Shown here in pieces: positions 42,690 to 54,628 of a DNA stretch of 64,000 nt. The position numbers and the translations under genes are program-made. This stretch comes from Rhexocercosporidium sp. MPI-PUGE-AT-0058. Lineage: Eukaryota; Ascomycota; Leotiomycetes; Helotiales. The stretch is from positions 62,001-126,000 of the forward strand of contig JAGTJL010000006.1 of the NCBI GenBank assembly GCA_020746875.1, in the 5' to 3' direction. The first letter of the stretch is position 1. Every line of letters begins with the position of its first letter. The notes below the pieces were generated by a model. It saw only the letters and a program-made list of their open reading frames with translations, made no database searches and was not told the origin of the DNA.

Positions 42690-43387
42690 CTACTTCTTTG
42701 GACCAAATCTCGGTGCACCAATATCACTCCCACGCAACTTAATACCCAGGACTCTCTCCATACTCGCCAAGATCTTCTGATCTGGGGTGGCGGAGCCGCG
42801 CTCGAAGTCAGCGACGATGCTCTGGGTAGTGTTGCACTTGGTGGCCAAATCCTTCTGGGTCATCTTGGGGTTCATGGCTTGGCGCTGGTTGGAAATGGCG
42901 GTACCGACTTCTTTGCCGACCGTGGTGGGCTTGACGATGTCGTCGCTGCGATCGACTTTTGTAAGATGTTGTCCTTCGACGCCGGGTTTGGATGCCTGTG
43001 GGAGGGACGGAGGTTAGCTAGGGCTCCGTCTTTTTTTATTTTGTGCATTTCCATCCCAATCTGCATCTCTAGGGTCATGTATGCTCTGTCTCTGTCCTCA
43101 TGTCCATCTCTGCTCAAGGATATTCCTCCTGACCACGCGCTGGTTGGTGCGACAGAGCTGAACTGAAGGGAGGCGGGGGAGAGGAGGGGGCTGAAAACAG
43201 TCTAACATCGCGAAAAGAGACCACATACAGAGTTTCCAGCACCATACTTCTTCTCAGTACCAATAACAGCACCGCTTCTCTGCGCAGCATTGAGAGCAGA
43301 CTTTCCACGGACGACAGTCTCCTTTGCCTGTCCACCGCCGCGGGTCTTGCTACCAATCTTGGTGACGGAATCCCATTCTTCGGACAT
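42690..43387 (-). CDS. MBF1: Multiprotein-bridging factor 1
   Basis: Transcriptional coactivator that links activators to TBP and also acts at collided ribosomes to prevent frameshifting. Two exons, 43387-43229 and 42995-42690, total 465 nt (154 aa). The single intron (42996-43228, 233 nt) is much longer than any other in the window. N-terminal MBF1 part: [39 protein letters not shown]-terminal Cro-type helix-turn-helix: [54 protein letters not shown], ending GAPRFGPKK. Length and motif order match the family. Divergent from the DUF1365 gene. Confidence 0.93.
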
Positions 43388-43861
43388 GATTGCTGCGTGG
43401 TTCGGTGGTTGTAGAAGTGAGGATTGAGGTTTTAGATGAAAAGTAGGAGGAAATTTGGGTTGTTTGATGTGGCGGGAGGGGGAGTGTTTGTATTTGTAGT
43501 TGTAGTGGCGGTGGTGTTGATGTTAATTGCTTCGGCGGAATTTGAAAGAAGCGATGAGGCTGTGGTGGGGTCTCTGGTCTCTTGCCGGTTGAATCATCGC
43601 TTCATCGCTACACCGCTTTCGGAAAAGAGCGCTAAGCCATTCACGGTCAGGACCCCTGTACATATCAGTTGGTCTCTGAAACTCCACGGGTTTGCTCCTT
43701 CGACTTCTGAATACCTTCACTATTCTCATCTTCTCTCCTAGAAACCTCTGTTTGCTGTCCGAAATAATGTCTATGTCTTGCCAATCATGATGCTTATCCT
43801 CAAGTTGGTCCGCCAGTTCGAATTAACGATTTCTGTTGTACCACTCTGAGAGCAGGTCAAT
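43388..43861. promoter_or_regulatory. Divergent promoter between MBF1 and DUF1365 genes
   Basis: 474 bp between the two start codons. A purine/thymine-rich GTTG/GTAG repetition occurs near 43480-43525 (T-rich on one strand), typical of nucleosome-poor promoter DNA. No specific site is assigned. Confidence 0.45.
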
Positions 43862-45703
43862 ATGGATTCACTAGCTGGGACTTGGGGGCTGCTTCCTCTG
43901 GCAGGAGTATTGGTTCTAGGGAAGCCTCTGGATGCTTTGCTTTTAGTTGCATTCACGGTCATCAAGAAATGGGATGATTCCCAAGACCTCATATCTCTCA
44001 TCAACCCGACTATCGTCGCCAACACGGTCAAAATCACCACTTCACTCTTCATCCTCCTCCAGTTCTTTCGGTATGTGAGAGGCCTTCAACAACCTTCGTC
44101 GACTGGTGTCGACTTTCCAGTCAAGCCGATGCTATTCCCTTGCGAGACAGCCCATGTACGGTTGTTTGCCAACACCCATGGATTCAAGTACTCGTACCTC
44201 TTGGTGGGCATCCCTGTTGGTTGGAAAGGGTCGGTCGGTGGAATGATCTCCTCAGATGTGGAGAAGAAAGAGACCTCTTGGGCCTCGAGATTGCTATCTC
44301 TCCGGCCAGGAAGTGCTTGGTACACGGTCAATGGGGATGATTATCTTCAACGAGGTCACGTGGAGGGCGGGCTAGAAGGGAAGCTTCACCAATATCTCAA
44401 GAGCGAGGTATATTCCCTTCCCAAAGTTCGATGTACGGTCTAACGAAATCAGGGGGTCGATCCAGAACAATACGCCTACGTTTACCTTCTCACAGCAGCC
44501 CGCTTCCTAGGCTATGCGTCCAACCCTGTCTCAATCTGGCACCTCTACTCCTCGAGCAAGGAACTCAAAGCTCTCATTCTGGAGGTAAACAATACCTTCG
44601 ACGAGAAGCGAATTTATTTCCTCGAACCAGGTCACGATTCCGCTAAAGATGACACACAGCCAACGCGGTATACAGGAACATGGCCCAAAGATTTCTACGT
44701 CTCGGTTTTCAACTCCCGGAATGGCTCATACTCACTTTCAGCGTGCGATCCCCTATTCCCTTTCATGAGCAGAGCAGGTCCAATCAACACAACTATAACA
44801 CTCAACAATTCCAGCGCCCACGCGAAACTAGTAGCGCGTGTCTACTCCGCCGGCAAAGCTTTAGATCCAGTCACGATGTCACTATGGGCGAAAACGAGGT
44901 TCATAACCTCGTGGTGGTGGGTTGGGTTGGCTACTTTCCCCAGGACGGTGAAGGAAGCTCTTACGCTTCTGTTTAGGAAGAAGATGCCTTGGGTGTTTAG
45001 GCCAGAACCGAGGAGGGAGACTTTGGCGAGGAAGGCTGATGGGATAGAGTTGTGTATTGAAGGGCATTTTAGAAGGTATTTGAGGGAGCAGGTTGAAAGT
45101 TGTGATAGAGATGTGTTCTTCAGGTATAAATCCGCTGGCTTGGCAGGTCCGGATGCAGAAGAGGAGATCATGTCTTCCCCTTCTGCGCAGTTATCCTCTA
45201 GATCGACAGCTATGGAAGTCCGTGTTTTGACACCGCTATTCTACTCCCGGCTCGTGCGGTACGAATCTGTAGCCGAAGCATTGGCAATAGAAAGCACGCT
45301 CAGTGCAACGGTGTCGCTTTCGCCAGATCTCCTTGCTCAGCTGCCCTTCCTGTTCGTGTCCGAGACCAAGCATCCAGGTACCCCCGAGATCGAGCTCCAA
45401 CTCACTATTCTAAACACTCTTCGCAAACGACCGACTCCAATTCCAATCCCAGCGAAAGAACAGCCAGAAACTCCACCTGTTCCCTGGACTGAACGAAACG
45501 ATGCGAAAGAGATTTCATCAAGCTTAGATGCATTCGTGATGTCTACCGCGAGCGTAGAGGAGAAGAGAAAGTATTTCCAAGGTGTGGGGAAGTTGATGTT
45601 AGCTGATCAAGTAGCGTTCGGTTGGATGGAGATCTTAGATCTAGAGATTTTCTGCTTGAGAGCTGTTTTTGCTTGGGGGATGGTGAAGGTGTTTTTGTCC
45701 TGA
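43862..45703 (+). CDS. DUF1365 domain protein, membrane-anchored
   Basis: Two exons, 43862-44407 and 44453-45703, with a 45-nt intron; total 1797 nt (598 aa). The N-terminus has two hydrophobic helices (LLPLAGVLVLGKPLDALLLV and TVKITTSLFILLQFF). The DUF1365 core follows: LFPCETAHVRLFANTHGFKY, YAYVYLLTAARFLGYASNPV, SIWHLYSSSKELKALILEVN, FYVSVFNSRNGSYSLSACDP. The C-terminal half (LARKADGIELCIEGHFRRYL, KRKYFQGVGKLMLADQVAFG) is long and without a named domain. In bacteria DUF1365 genes often sit next to cyclopropane-fatty-acid or amine-oxidase genes, hinting at lipid chemistry, but that context is absent here and I assign no reaction. Intact. Confidence 0.8.
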
Positions 45704-46966
45704 TTCTCAGAATAGTGAGGGAGCGAAGAGAGAGCGAGACCGAGTCTTGGAATTGACCAGGAAATAGAGAGGTTAGGAATGAGTCGGAGCTCAGGGACAA
45801 GTATACACTTGAGGGGCAGTAAGGGAAGAGGCATTGGGAAGCGATGGTAGACTTGCCCATGATGCATTGCGAGGAGCGAATACACTGCCCCGAAACCCTT
45901 TTATCCAAGGTTGAAGATAGACAAGAGAGCGCGATACACACATGATATCCGAACTACAGAGAGTGCCAACCTAGAGCAAGGGGACTTGACTTCGGTCATG
46001 ATTATGCCTATTATACACAAAACAAGAATCAACATAGACAGCTAGAAGGGAGGGGAAAATCCTCAATCAATCTTACAACGACGTTCAAACTATCTACCCG
46101 AACCCACTCGGCCATTCGGGAACACTAACAGACGCAGACTTTCCTCTCTTCTTCCTGCAGCTAGGAATTCCGAGTGCTCGTTTCTGAGGCGAGGCAAGAT
46201 GAAGGGAGTAGATACCGAGCAAAAAAAAAAAGGCAGTTGAACAAATTTGATAGATAGGGTTTCTGGGTACAATGCTCATAAGCTTTCTCCTCACAGGTTT
46301 TTGTCCCCAGCCCTAGCTTTCTTCATCTCTCCCTCTCTCTCAATCTTCGTTTCTCGAGTCCCACGCCTCGAGTCCCAAGCCCTTGGTCGCAGCTGCGATG
46401 AAGAGGTCAAGTAAAGGTTCCAGCCTCGTTCCCCTTTTCCCACGCCTTCTAGCATGTCACTCTCCTCTCACTGCGTCTCTTTTGAAAGTAGAAAAGAGGA
46501 AGCTAGCTAGGTGGTGTTCCCATCGGTTCTAGCTCCTGCTGCACCTGATCCTGCTTCTTTTCAAATCTGTCTTGAACGCTCGATTGTCGAGTCCAAGCTC
46601 AAGATCCAGCAAAAAGTCGAGACACAATGCAAGTTTCCACAGTAACGACTGCACCAACGGAAACCGAACTGTCTATCATATTTATTGCATTCAACATTAA
46701 AAACAAAAGGGCACGGTTGGTATACCATCCCATGCCATCCCATCTCATCCCAAACCAAAGCACGCCATACCAATGCGTATCCAGGCCTGCCCAGTCCAGC
46801 TCAGCCGAGCACCGAACGCCGTTCCCTCAAAACCAAAATCAAGCAACCAAAGTCCCTAGCAAGACAAAAGCCTGCAGCGTGCTTGCTACATTCAAAGTAG
46901 GAAGGCAAATCCCAAAGCCCGAAATCCTTTTTTACACACCTTTCTTATCTAGCTTTGTGTCCCCGC
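45704..46966. other. Convergent intergenic region
   Basis: Between the 3' ends of the DUF1365 (+) and GH76 (-) genes. A poly-A tract occurs at about 46221-46231. The open frames show no conservation. Confidence 0.5.
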
Positions 46967-48600
46967 TCATAAACTCATCCATCCAAACATAGCCGTCGCC
47001 CCAGCGAGAACCAGCGTCGTAGCGATCCCCGCGCCGGCTCTATCACCACCAGTCGGAGGTTTCAGCGCCTCAGGATTGGCTACACTGTGGGCACCCGCAT
47101 TGGGGTTGCCCTCACTCGTTCCACCGGTAGCGTTCGTGACTGGAGGAGCCACGTACTGCAACGGTAGGAGATTGACGAACAACGCAGACATAGCAGCCAT
47201 CTGCTGTCCTACCCCCTGAGTCCCATCCCAGACTTCGCCTTTACTCCAGCTGAGACCACACATACGACCGTTGGGACCACCGGAACACTGCTTGGCGGCT
47301 GCTACAGCAGAGGTCTTGAGTTTGGGCAGGATGCGGTCGCGGGTGAAGGGGGCGACCATGGATGTTGCGGCGAGCCAACGCGTGAGATAGGCTTTGAAGG
47401 AGTACATGTCGGTTGTGCAGGTGAGTTTTGGTTCGCATGCTACTTCGTAGGCGATGTCGTCTGGGAAGAAGGTATTGAATGTGGAGTTTAGGAGGAGGTT
47501 CACTCGTTCTTCCCATATGGTGCTTCCGTTTGTCTATGTGTGTCAGTCTTGAACAGATTCCGAACCAGGACTGATCCTAGGAACAAGATCATAGAGACGT
47601 CAGACTTACGTAGTTATACATATTCGCAGCCCCTAGTAACCAGACAGCAATGTTGTACGAAAACTCCACTTTGTTGATATCTGTGCAATTGTGCTGGATA
47701 TGGCCACCATCGTAGACGCGGTATTCCTCATTCATGTATCCCACAGTCCTGATCCAATCCCAGGTTTTCTCGGCATGCTCGTAGTACGTGTGGTTGTCAG
47801 TATACCGAGCAAGTCTAGAAGCGATATTGAAGAAGCAGCCATTGGCAATGGAGTTCTTGTAATCGTAGCCAGTAAGATATGGATAAACCTGCCACCTCAA
47901 CCTGGTTTTATCAGCCCTGTCCTCCTCGAATTCGGGACAAAATAGCAAGCAACTCACCCTCCACCACAAAGATCATCCGGTCTTCTAGCCTGGGTATTGA
48001 AAACCGCCTGCGCAAGTGCTAACCATCCTGGGGATCCAGCAGGAGGATTCTGGAAATTGGTCTCTGCGGCCGTCATAGCAGTCATACCCCAGAAACCCTG
48101 ATCGTCGTTCCCCATACTTTGCGACCAGTTCCGCGGCATCATGTCGAGATCCTCTCCTACTTGTGCCTGGATACCCTTTGCAGCTACGTCATTATACGAG
48201 GAATCTCCTGTGTAATGCCAATAATCGATCAAAGTCCCCCACATAGCTCCCGATTCCCACCAGTAGTCTGTTGCATACTGTCAGTCCAAGATCGAGGTGG
48301 GAGGTTCGTGAGAGGTCTGCAGGGACGTACATCCTGTGGGAGGGTTTGGAGGAGGCCCTGGCAGGACACCAATTATTCCCCCGCTCTGGTTTCCTTTGTA
48401 GAATGTCATCATGTCGTAGGCTATGGTGGCGGCTGTGTCTTTGATGGATGCTGTACAAAGTAGACTGTTAGTTGTGCCTCGAGTATGCGCAAGTTCGAGG
48501 TGTACATACAGGAAGAGGTGATATCGACTGTTAGAGCATAGACAGCATAATTCCCGAGCAGAAGGGCTGCCGCAGCACGAGAAACGAGTGTGGATAGCAT
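46967..48600 (-). CDS. GH76 alpha-1,6-mannanase (Dfg5/Dcw1 type), GPI-anchored
   Basis: Glycoside hydrolase family 76 protein of the Dfg5/Dcw1 class, which are thought to transfer GPI-linked mannoproteins onto the fungal wall. Exons on the minus strand: 48600-48510, 48450-48331, 48267-47958, 47901-47610 and 47533-46967, total 1380 nt (459 aa), introns 56-76 nt. Signal peptide: [20 protein letters not shown]. Motifs: [57 protein letters not shown] (catalytic Asp pair), [34 protein letters not shown]. Several N-glycosylation sequons. The tail is Gly/Asn-rich, then a hydrophobic end ([18 protein letters not shown]), a GPI signal. Intact and complete. Confidence 0.92.
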
Positions 48601-49825
48601 GGTAATAGTGTCTGCACAGAGCAGATTCAAATGGAGAGGACTTGCAGCCAAGTAGTGCTATGCGTTCGAGATCAAGGAGAAAAACGAGTGGGAGTCGACT
48701 ACTTCGATCGAAGGCCGCACATCGACAGACAAGGACAAGGACAAACAGGGACAAGTTGAGATGGAGATAGAGATGGAGTTGTAAAGACAGGAAGCCTAGA
48801 GGCGAGCGCACAAACAAGGTGGAGAGTCGAAGGAGAGGAGGCGGAGGTTGACGGTGACGGTCGTTGTGTCGGACGATTTCCCGGATCCCAGGAGAGAGAG
48901 ATGGAGGAAGGGAGGGAAGATGATCTTGATTCTTGGCGGGTGCGCGCCGCGCTCAATCTAGCTGGGAGGCGTTTGATTGGGCGGCATTCAGGGCTGTGTT
49001 TACGGTAGAGGAGGAGAGCGTGATGGATGGCCAGCCAGCCAGCCACAACTTAATTTTTATTGCTAACAGAAACATTATTAGTGAGGCTATACGTGCTGTT
49101 TTGTTTTTCCGCTGGCAGTGGATAGATAGATAACCCGTTTATATCTATCTGCATGATTTCAGTTCGATGAATAGTCGCATCCTACTGCACTCACTCACTC
49201 AACATCCGTAGTGCAAATGCCATTGCGCAAAGCCTTGCTGTCAGGGTCGCGATCGAAGCATTTTAGGGGACTGGGCGCGGGGCTCCCGTGAGATTTGAGT
49301 GGCTACCTGGGTACGTGGACAGCGCCCAGGGGGGAACCAAGAGCTGGGCTCATGCTTGTTTTGACGCGTTCAGGGGAAAAGGGAGATCCAAGGTCGTAGC
49401 AGCATGGAGAAGATCTGGGTCGAGTGGAGATGCGTCAAGCTTCTGTACCAAGACGTACCAAGAGACCAAGACACCAAGACACCAGATGAGCTGGAGGGAT
49501 AAGATATCAGCAGCTTGCTTACGATCATCATCGACATTGTGGGTTCCCGAGGAATGAGGACCCTTCTTGGCCCCACTTGTTCTACGTTTATGTGCTTCGC
49601 ATTAATACACTTCATTTCATCACCTCTCAAACTCAGCTGAGATTGCTTCCAATAAAAAAATTACTTTTGTCTGTGGATGTATGTATGCATGTCATGACCC
49701 AGGATGTACCCCATCCAATGCCCTCAGGCCGGTCTAATGAAAACAGTCCTTAATGTACAATCCCCCTTGCAGCCGTTTTCCATGCAATCCCCATTCTGCG
49801 CCCCCAGTCTTTAATCAAATGGAAT
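48601..49825. other. Intergenic, promoter of the GH76 gene
   Basis: Long upstream region of the GH76 gene and 3' region of the GH17 gene. Short simple repeats only (GCCAGCCAGCCAGCCA near 49030; GATAGATAGATAAC near 49120). Open frames are unconserved. Confidence 0.45.
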
Positions 49826-51275
49826 TTACAAGAGAGCAAGAGCAGCCAACAATCCACCCATGACACCAACAATTGGGCCACCAAGGGTAGAAGCCGAGTT
49901 GCCGGTCGCAACTGCGGGTGAAGTAGAAGCACTGGATCCCGAACCGGTTCCAGTTGGCGTGGCCGTGGTCAAGAGAGTGTTGTTCCCTGATCCAGATCCT
50001 CCACTGCCCCCAGATCCTCCAGAGGCACCAGTAGCAGTAGATCCATTAGTGCCTGTAGCAGAGGCAGTTCCAGCAGAACCATCGACAGCAGGCTTAGTAG
50101 GGGAGAGGCCACCTCCAGTAGAGACGATGCCACCGCCAGTGAGAGCAGTCGAGGCCGATGAGATGGCACTGGATGCAGATGCAGAGGCGGAAGCTGAGGC
50201 AGATTGAGAGACAGATGCAATGGATGCAGTGGATGATGGCTTGGCGCTGGAGCTGGAAGAGGAAGAGGAAGAGACACCAGCGCAAGAGAGATCGAAGAGA
50301 GGAGTGCTGCTCAGAGGAGATCCTGGGGCAATACCGAAGCTTGGGTTGGGGGAAGCATTGTTGTCCGTATCCTCAAGAGTGTACCACCAGGTGTTGACGA
50401 CGCCGAATCTTGGGCATCCAACTTGTTGCCAGTACTTTTGGGCGTTGTCTGTATTTGCAACTGCCAAATTCTGGGTCTTTCCTGATGCTGGCCATCCAGT
50501 CTCAGTGATCCAAACAGGCTTGTTTCCGACAGCATTGACGGTGTTATCCACAGCCTCGTTGAAGAGAGCAGCGCCGTTCTCGATACCGTTGGATTGGGTG
50601 TTTTGGAAGTATGGGTAGGCATCAACACCAATCCAGTCACAGTTGTCAATAACAGCCTGGTTAGAACCATTAACCCAAGCAGTCCAGGTATCGACGTGTC
50701 CAACAGGAGCAGCGCTCAAAGCTGTACCGGCAATAGCAGATCGAACTTGCTTGATGTAGTCGACGAGGGTAGCGGGGGCAGCTCCGATAGTCGAACCAGC
50801 AGCAATGCCAGTTGGAGAATTTCTGTAGAGATCCTCACTGCCAATGGAGATACCAGCAACACGAGATGTGAAAGCACTTCCATATTGGGCAATTGCAGCC
50901 TTGAGAGCAGTCAATTCGTTGGGGAAGGCAGTTCCGGAAGCCCAGAGGGTGAGGAGGAGGGAGATGTCTTCGGCGATGGCAGCTGGAATGGCAGAGGTAG
51001 GATCACTGGCAGTGCCGGCTTGCTAGATAGACGTCAGTTGTGTGAAGTGATGTAGAGAATGCGAGACGTACAATGGTGGTGTAGAGACGAGCACTGGTGA
51101 AGCCGGAAGCTCCAACCAGGTTCTTGGAAGTCTGAAAGAGAGCCTGGAAATCGGATTGGACTCTGGGAGCGTATCCGTCGGACTTGGTAGCACCGTAGTT
51201 GAAGCCCTTGTATGCTGCGGCAGAAGCAGTTGAGAGGGTGGCCGCAAGGGCAAGGAGACCGGTGGAAGGACGCAT
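49826..51275 (-). CDS. GH17 glucan endo-1,3-beta-glucosidase, GPI-anchored
   Basis: Family 17 glucanase/glucanosyltransferase of the fungal EglC/Bgl2 type, acting on cell-wall beta-1,3-glucan. Exons on the minus strand: 51275-51072 and 51022-49826 (intron 49 nt), total 1401 nt (466 aa). The start [20 protein letters not shown] is a signal peptide; the frame is open upstream, but no better start exists. Motifs: [33 protein letters not shown] (acid/base Glu), [36 protein letters not shown] (nucleophile Glu), [15 protein letters not shown]. The C-terminal third is low-complexity Ser/Ala/Thr/Gly (long Ser run, [21 protein letters not shown]) ending in a hydrophobic GPI signal ([17 protein letters not shown]). 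Intact; next to GH76, same strand. Confidence 0.93.
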
Positions 51276-53650
51276 GGTTGGTTGCTGATCGACGGGCAAA
51301 GCGATTGTGTTAACTGTCGTTGGTATTAAAAAGTCTATGGAGAGGGCGATGGAAGGGTTCCCAGTTGAAGTTGTTGAACTCGAAGTCGGACAGTTGAATT
51401 CGTGACTGACGACCGGAGTGGTGAAGAGATGGAAGAGAAGAAGTGAAGAAGAGAGGCAGGGCAGAGAAGAGAAGAAGTTTGCGGAAGAAGAGACACGGCT
51501 ATTTATGGCGCGTTGCTCTTGCTCTTGCTCTTTGCTCTGGCTCTGGCTCTGGCTCTGGCTCTTTCCTCGTTCACCACACCCGTTTGCGTCTGTTCCTGCC
51601 CTGGATGGCCACCCACCCCAGCCAAGCCACTCGCCTCCCCACCCCACCTCGATAAGGCCCAACCCACCCTGGCCTTTTATCTGGAAGTGGCGTAGCGCCA
51701 AGCACTTTTCTTCCACCCACCCCTGCCATTCTTCCAATCGAATCTGGGGATGACGAATTGGCGTTCTCTGATTCTCTGGTTCTGCTCGCTCACGTCTGGT
51801 CGGGTCTGCACCCGCTCTGCACAAGCTCTGCACACCCGGCTGTGTTCCTGCATAAATCCTTTTCAACCAGAGACAAGAAGAAGCACCTGGGACAGGGCCA
51901 GCGTGCAGAGCTTTGTTTCATCCATTCCCTCCTCAACCGATGCTTCCCATCCTCTCTGGTCCTTGGATATGCCAGCAAACAAGACAAGCAACAATAAAGG
52001 CAAGATACTCGTAGATCTTTTTACATTCCCGAAATAGAAATGATGTCGTTTCCCGCTGCCATCAGTAATCCCGGTGCAGCTCAGGCCATCTCGTGTTCAT
52101 GGCCGGCCCTCGTCAAGCACTGCACGTTGCGTGGCGAAAAAGGCTTGGATACGAGGACAGGGTTTATTGAGGGTTGTGCTCCAATGGCATCATGGGGCAA
52201 ATGTATTGGATGACGACGTTTACTGCACATTACATAAACTTGTTGAGGAGGGACTTTCTCGAAGAATCTTTGGAGCCGGCCGTTGGAACCCGCTTAATAT
52301 CATCGTCGCCTATCACACCTCATGTAAATACGATTCATCACCACACTGTATTTCCGAGGCACTTTTTCATCAGCAGTTTAATCCCTGAGTTGTCCCACAT
52401 TCTACTTTGTACATTGCAATGTTTCCTTCGTTGCGTGTCTCCAAGATCAACCTGCTCAGGACTTGCCGAAGAAAAGGATCTTGTTGATTTCTCATTCTAC
52501 GCTGTGCTTCCGTCCCATATGGTTTTGTCAAATTGCGTCATATCCCCAAGAGTGCCGCTGTTGAATCTGGGTTTAGAATTACACATCCAAAGCAAGAAAG
52601 CTGAATCTACGCCAATTTCGAGAAAATCGAATTCGAATTCGGCAAAGCTATAATCTAGCCTATCAACACACGCCCACGCACTCATGGCAGTCTTTCTATC
52701 GCTTAGAGGCTCAAGTGGGCAGTCGTCAGTCATGGGATGAAAGCGGTTCATTCGAAATTGCAAACATGGCTATCTTCTATCTCGCTTTCTGGCTAATTTT
52801 GCCCGCGTATAGCTCTGATTGTTTTGATCGCTCCTTCAGATGGCCACTCACTGTCACCCGGAGTCTGATCTAGCAAGTCGCAAAGAACATGGGCTCCATC
52901 ACACTAACAGTCATGCCTTTCGGTGCCGTCCATTTCGGAGGAATCACTGCAAGTCAAGGGTCAAGGGAACACTGGTAAGATTACCAAATGCCACTTCTAT
53001 GTCGCTAGATAACTGCTTGAACTAGGTCTTGTTCGATGTATTGATGGAGGCGATGGAGTACATGCATGTTGCGGAGCTTGCTCACAGTCGGCCCTTGCTC
53101 GCTAAATCTACCTCCTGAAAACGAGGTAAACAAACAACTTACGAGCATTATCCTTCTTCCTAAGCGATCTCTCGGTATCCTTTTTAGATTACAGCGAAAT
53201 GGGGAATCTTCTGATATGCGATACGTAGGCTCGGTACCGGCGAGAGCTCTCTCGACGCATCCATCGTCTCAGCAGGGACAGTAGCATCACCGACGTCCTA
53301 GAACGACGAGATTCAATTTGGTCCATTTCATTAATCGTTACTCGTTACTTGCCACTCCGCTATCCCCTGATAGATACCTCCTCTCCTCCAGCCCTACACA
53401 TTTCACCACCGCAACGTCCAATGAAAGCCTGTACGCTGTCTCATCCAATCCCTACGCCACTCTGTTCCACTCTTCCTGCTTGAAGTCCTTACTTGCCATG
53501 TACTTGCTAGTTAGTCGACTTTCCTTCCAGTCTGCCAGTGCCATGTTTGATCATCCAGCTCCCCATTCAACCTGCTACTCCTGCCCAGCCATAATTGATA
53601 CGAAGACCCAAATCAGATCATCCCAAAACCTCAAAAGTCACCATACACAC
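51276..53650. other. Intergenic, GH17 promoter with hexamer repeat
   Basis: No gene recognised. The left part is the GH17 promoter and leader, including a GGCTCT hexamer array (51534-51562). The right part (52000-53650) has only scattered unconserved frames. Confidence 0.45.
51534..51562. repeat. GGCTCT/CTGGCT hexamer tandem array
   Basis: About five tandem hexamer units, following two TTGCTC-like units (from about 51512), located roughly 260 bp upstream of the GH17 start codon. Confidence 0.8.
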
Positions 53651-54628
53651 CTACGTCCCAGTAGCCGTAGGTACGCCAGCACTGGTCGTCATCACCGTAC
53701 TCGACATCGAAACCGTCGAGTTCCCTCCACCTCCGCTCGCACTCGCCGTCGGCGCAGCAGGGACATCATAGATTGGCGCCGTCATGGTAGTCTTATCCCT
53801 CGTCAACGGACAAAGCGGATCCGCGAAAACACTCCCACACTTAATGAGCACCGTATCGCCAAAATCGTAACCCTGCCACTTCCCATTACCACTCACATGT
53901 TCACTCGATCCCCACCAGCCGATCTGATGATCGCCCTGGCAGAAACTCATGGAGCAGACGTCGTAGGTGCCGTCGTCGTTGTAGAAGCCCGGGAGCCAGG
54001 AGTAAGAGCGCGCCTTGAAAGAAGTGGTGAAGAGGCCGGCGCGGTCAAAGATCTGCGAGCGGCCGGTTAGGTTGGCGTTCTCCCACGTTTGGAGCGAGAA
54101 GTGCATTTGGAGCTTTTCTTTTTTGTGTTTGGCGCGCGAGGAGAGGACGCCGCCGAGGGTGCCGGCCAGAATGCTGGCGACGAGGAGGAGGGCTAGGGCG
54201 AGGATCCAGAATGTTTTTTTCTCGAGACCTAGGATGCGTGGAGTTGGTGGACGGGGTGAGCTGTCCTCGAGCATCTTGGGCGAACTGTCCGAATTCGTTG
54301 TTGTGGATGGTACGAGGGTGGGCCCGTCACTTGAGGTTGGCGAAGAGATATATGCTACTTCCGGCGCGGAGCCAGGAGAAACATGGATTCCATTCTCGAA
54401 CGGGATCCAGATTGGAGGCTCGACTTCTTTTGGAGAGACCTGTGGTGCGTGGATGGCATTACGTTCTCGCCGTTCATTTTCGAGTTTGGAGAGGACGTCG
54501 GCAATGTCGATGTTTTCTTTGATGTCGGCTTGGGGGCTTGTTTGTTCTACGAGGGGTTCGATGTGTGATTCGATTAGGGACCAGTGGTGCTTTTCGTCAG
54601 TTACTGTGGGATGGATTACTTCTGCCAT
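53651..54628 (-). CDS. Single-pass membrane protein, unknown function
   Basis: Single-exon gene, 325 aa, ATG at 54628. The N-terminal ~145 residues are acidic/Ser/Pro-rich and look cytosolic (IESHIEPLVEQTSPQADIKE). One transmembrane helix follows (KKTFWILALALLLVASILAG, about 146-165) with a basic stop (SSRAKHKKEK). The ~160-residue outer part contains HFSLQTWENANLTGRSQIF, SYSWLPGFYNDDGTYDVCSM, CQGDHQIGWWGSSEHV and DTVLIKCGSVFADPLCPLTR: a compact Cys/Trp-rich module with several glycosylation sequons. It then ends in a Ser/Thr/Gly-rich tail. Type II topology is likely. The layout (short disordered cytosolic part, helix, small Cys-rich outer domain) is common in Pezizomycotina, but I know of no function. 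Confidence 0.7.
   Translation of the reverse strand: MAEVIHPTVTDEKHHWSLIESHIEPLVEQTSPQADIKENIDIADVLSKLENERRERNAIHAPQVSPKEVEPPIWIPFENGIHVSPGSAPEVAYISSPTSSDGPTLVPSTTTNSDSSPKMLEDSSPRPPTPRILGLEKKTFWILALALLLVASILAGTLGGVLSSRAKHKKEKLQMHFSLQTWENANLTGRSQIFDRAGLFTTSFKARSYSWLPGFYNDDGTYDVCSMSFCQGDHQIGWWGSSEHVSGNGKWQGYDFGDTVLIKCGSVFADPLCPLTRDKTTMTAPIYDVPAAPTASASGGGGNSTVSMSSTVMTTSAGVPTATGT

Noticed and set aside
49860..50207. Long plus-strand open frame opposite the GH17 gene
   Set aside because: It is the antisense of the low-complexity Ser/Gly tail, a common artefact of repetitive codons.
51276..51866. Extending the GH17 frame upstream
   Set aside because: The frame is open by chance; the signal peptide begins at the ATG at 51275.
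52174..52653. 159-codon open frame
   Set aside because: No domain, no signal features, no linked exons, biased only by local composition.
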